Below the pieces are notes generated by a model. The model was not told the origin of the DNA and did no database searches. It saw only the letters and a list, made by a program, of their open reading frames with translations. The translations under genes and the position numbers were made by a program. 34,089 bases of DNA from Conidiobolus incongruus B7586 (Eukaryota > Entomophthoromycota > Entomophthoromycetes > Entomophthorales > Conidiobolaceae): assembly GCA_000697335.1 (NCBI GenBank), contig JNEM01012593.1:1-34089 (forward strand), read 5' to 3'. Below, in pieces: positions 32,768 to 34,089 of the stretch. Within the stretch, counting starts at the first letter, position 1. Every line of letters begins with the position of its first letter.

Positions 32768-34089
32768 AAATGGAATGAAATTGTATTATAAATTTGAAAT
32801 TATTAATTAATAATATTGAATAGTTTTTATAATTATGAAATTAATTTATCTGAATTATAGATTTAAAAATTTGAAACTTTCAATATTATAAATAATTTAA
32901 TTAGATATTGAATAAAAAAGAATTTATAATTATTAATACTTGGCTTTATTTATAATTTTATTATATATATTTATAATATATTATACAATATTTAATTTGC
33001 TAAGCCTTTTCTATTGAAATAATAAAAAAATTAAAATCAATTGACTCTATATCAAATATATATGATAGGATTCAAAAAATAATATATTTTAAATTTTTTT
33101 TCATTAAATTTCTATTAATAAGTTATTATTATAATATAAGAATCATTAAATCTAATTTGTTTTTATATCAAATAATTTATTAATATCTTTGTAATAAAAA
33201 AATATAATCTAATTTTTAATTATTATTATTATTTTAAATTTGAAATAATAGGAAATTTTTTAATTTCTGATTTTTAAAATATATTATTAATTTTAAATAA
33301 ACAAATATATATTAAATAAGAAATTATATATTTTTAAATTAGATATATATATATTATAATTTTTCTGATTAAAAAATTAATTTTTTAAAATTGGTTGTTT
33401 AATTTAATTATGCTTAAATCAAATAATAATTATTAAAAGTTTTTTATTTTGATTTTAATAAATCTTAACCATAAATCCTTTAAAATTATTTAAAATCTAT
33501 AATTATTATTTCTTTAATTATTAATAAAATGAAAAAATATATTGAAAAATACCTTTTTATTTTAGTTAAAGAATTATTTAAATACTTTAATATTAGTTTT
33601 ATAGGTATTATATATATATTAAAGTTTAAACTCAAATTAAATAATAAAAATATAAAATAGGTGTTTTTTAATATAACTAAAGCTTAGAAAAAAGTGAGAG
33701 TAGCTATTATTAAACAAAACTTACTAAAATATCATTAAAAATCTAAGTTTCTATAACAAATAATTATAATTAATGAATTTTAAATTTTAAAATATAATCT
33801 TTTATTATAATCTAAATCAAATTAATAGATTAAGTTAAATCAATCTTTTTTATAGATTTTTTTAAATAAATATTTTATTAATAACCAAATATTAAATATT
33901 ATAATAAATTATAATGGTATATATTACTTTTATTTAATTCTTGAAGGAAAATCAATTTAATAATAAGTTTTATATTGCTTTTTTAAATAAAATTATATTT
34001 AATTAATATTTTTATTATAATATAAAAAGATTAATTATTTTATACAATAATTATAAAATATATAATTCAAATTTATAAAAGATTTTCTA
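32768..34089. other. Extremely AT-rich right end, nothing recognised
   Basis: About 1.3 kb in which G and C are very rare. Homopolymer and TA-type runs dominate; no ORF, RNA gene or repeat unit is supported. Confidence 0.6.

Noticed and set aside
1-34089. tRNA, rRNA and CRISPR signatures
   Set aside because: Scanned by eye for tRNA B-box sequences, rRNA-like GC-rich conserved runs and spaced direct repeats; none convincing.
1-34089. Retroelements, DNA transposons or virus-like elements
   Set aside because: No polymerase, integrase, transposase or capsid motif and no long terminal repeats were seen; the decayed pieces found belong to host-type gene families or are unidentified.

Overview
The window is nuclear DNA from an AT-rich, intron-rich eukaryote. 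Genes carry many short GT-AG introns (about 45 to 95 bases, donors mostly GTAA). Coding DNA is clearly richer in G+C than the very AT-rich spacers. Several proteins read closest to fungal family members as I remember them: an APRT with the yeast Apt1 pattern, a C-terminal basic block like mS38/Cox24, a hexose-6-phosphate epimerase like yeast YMR099C, and an Sgf73-type SCA7 domain. My best guess is an early-diverging, AT-rich fungus. A dictyostelid or other amoebozoan is the main alternative; the species cannot be fixed from the sequence alone.

Layout, left to right: an ataxin-2/Pbp1 homologue on the minus strand, running off the left edge (1-2560); a SAGA subunit Sgf73/ataxin-7 homologue (5371-6732); a glucose-6-phosphate 1-epimerase (7224-8255); a 23-exon Nup133-like nucleoporin (10793-15666); a DTW-domain tRNA-uridine aminocarboxypropyltransferase (17913-18852); adenine phosphoribosyltransferase (19313-20067); a TBC1D13-type RabGAP (23619-25865); a mitoribosomal mS38/Cox24 homologue on the minus strand (29183-29953); and divergent from it a TTI2-like protein (30377-31964). 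These are ordinary housekeeping genes with no visible operon-like or pathway clustering.

The long spacers are not empty. They hold decayed gene relics: a PSO2/SNM1 DNA cross-link repair nuclease pseudogene (27389-29110), a BTB/POZ-domain fragment (21075-21384), an unidentified minus-strand relic interrupted only by TGA codons (15917-16300), and weaker coding-like patches at 3490-3760, 9540-10080 and 32230-32770. A short CCCATAA-type motif recurs upstream of many of the genes, and a perfect 14-base inverted pair of it lies in the bidirectional mS38/TTI2 promoter. I found no rRNA, tRNA, CRISPR array or intact mobile element, and no clear sign of a new multi-gene system. The most interesting material is the relics and the shared promoter element.
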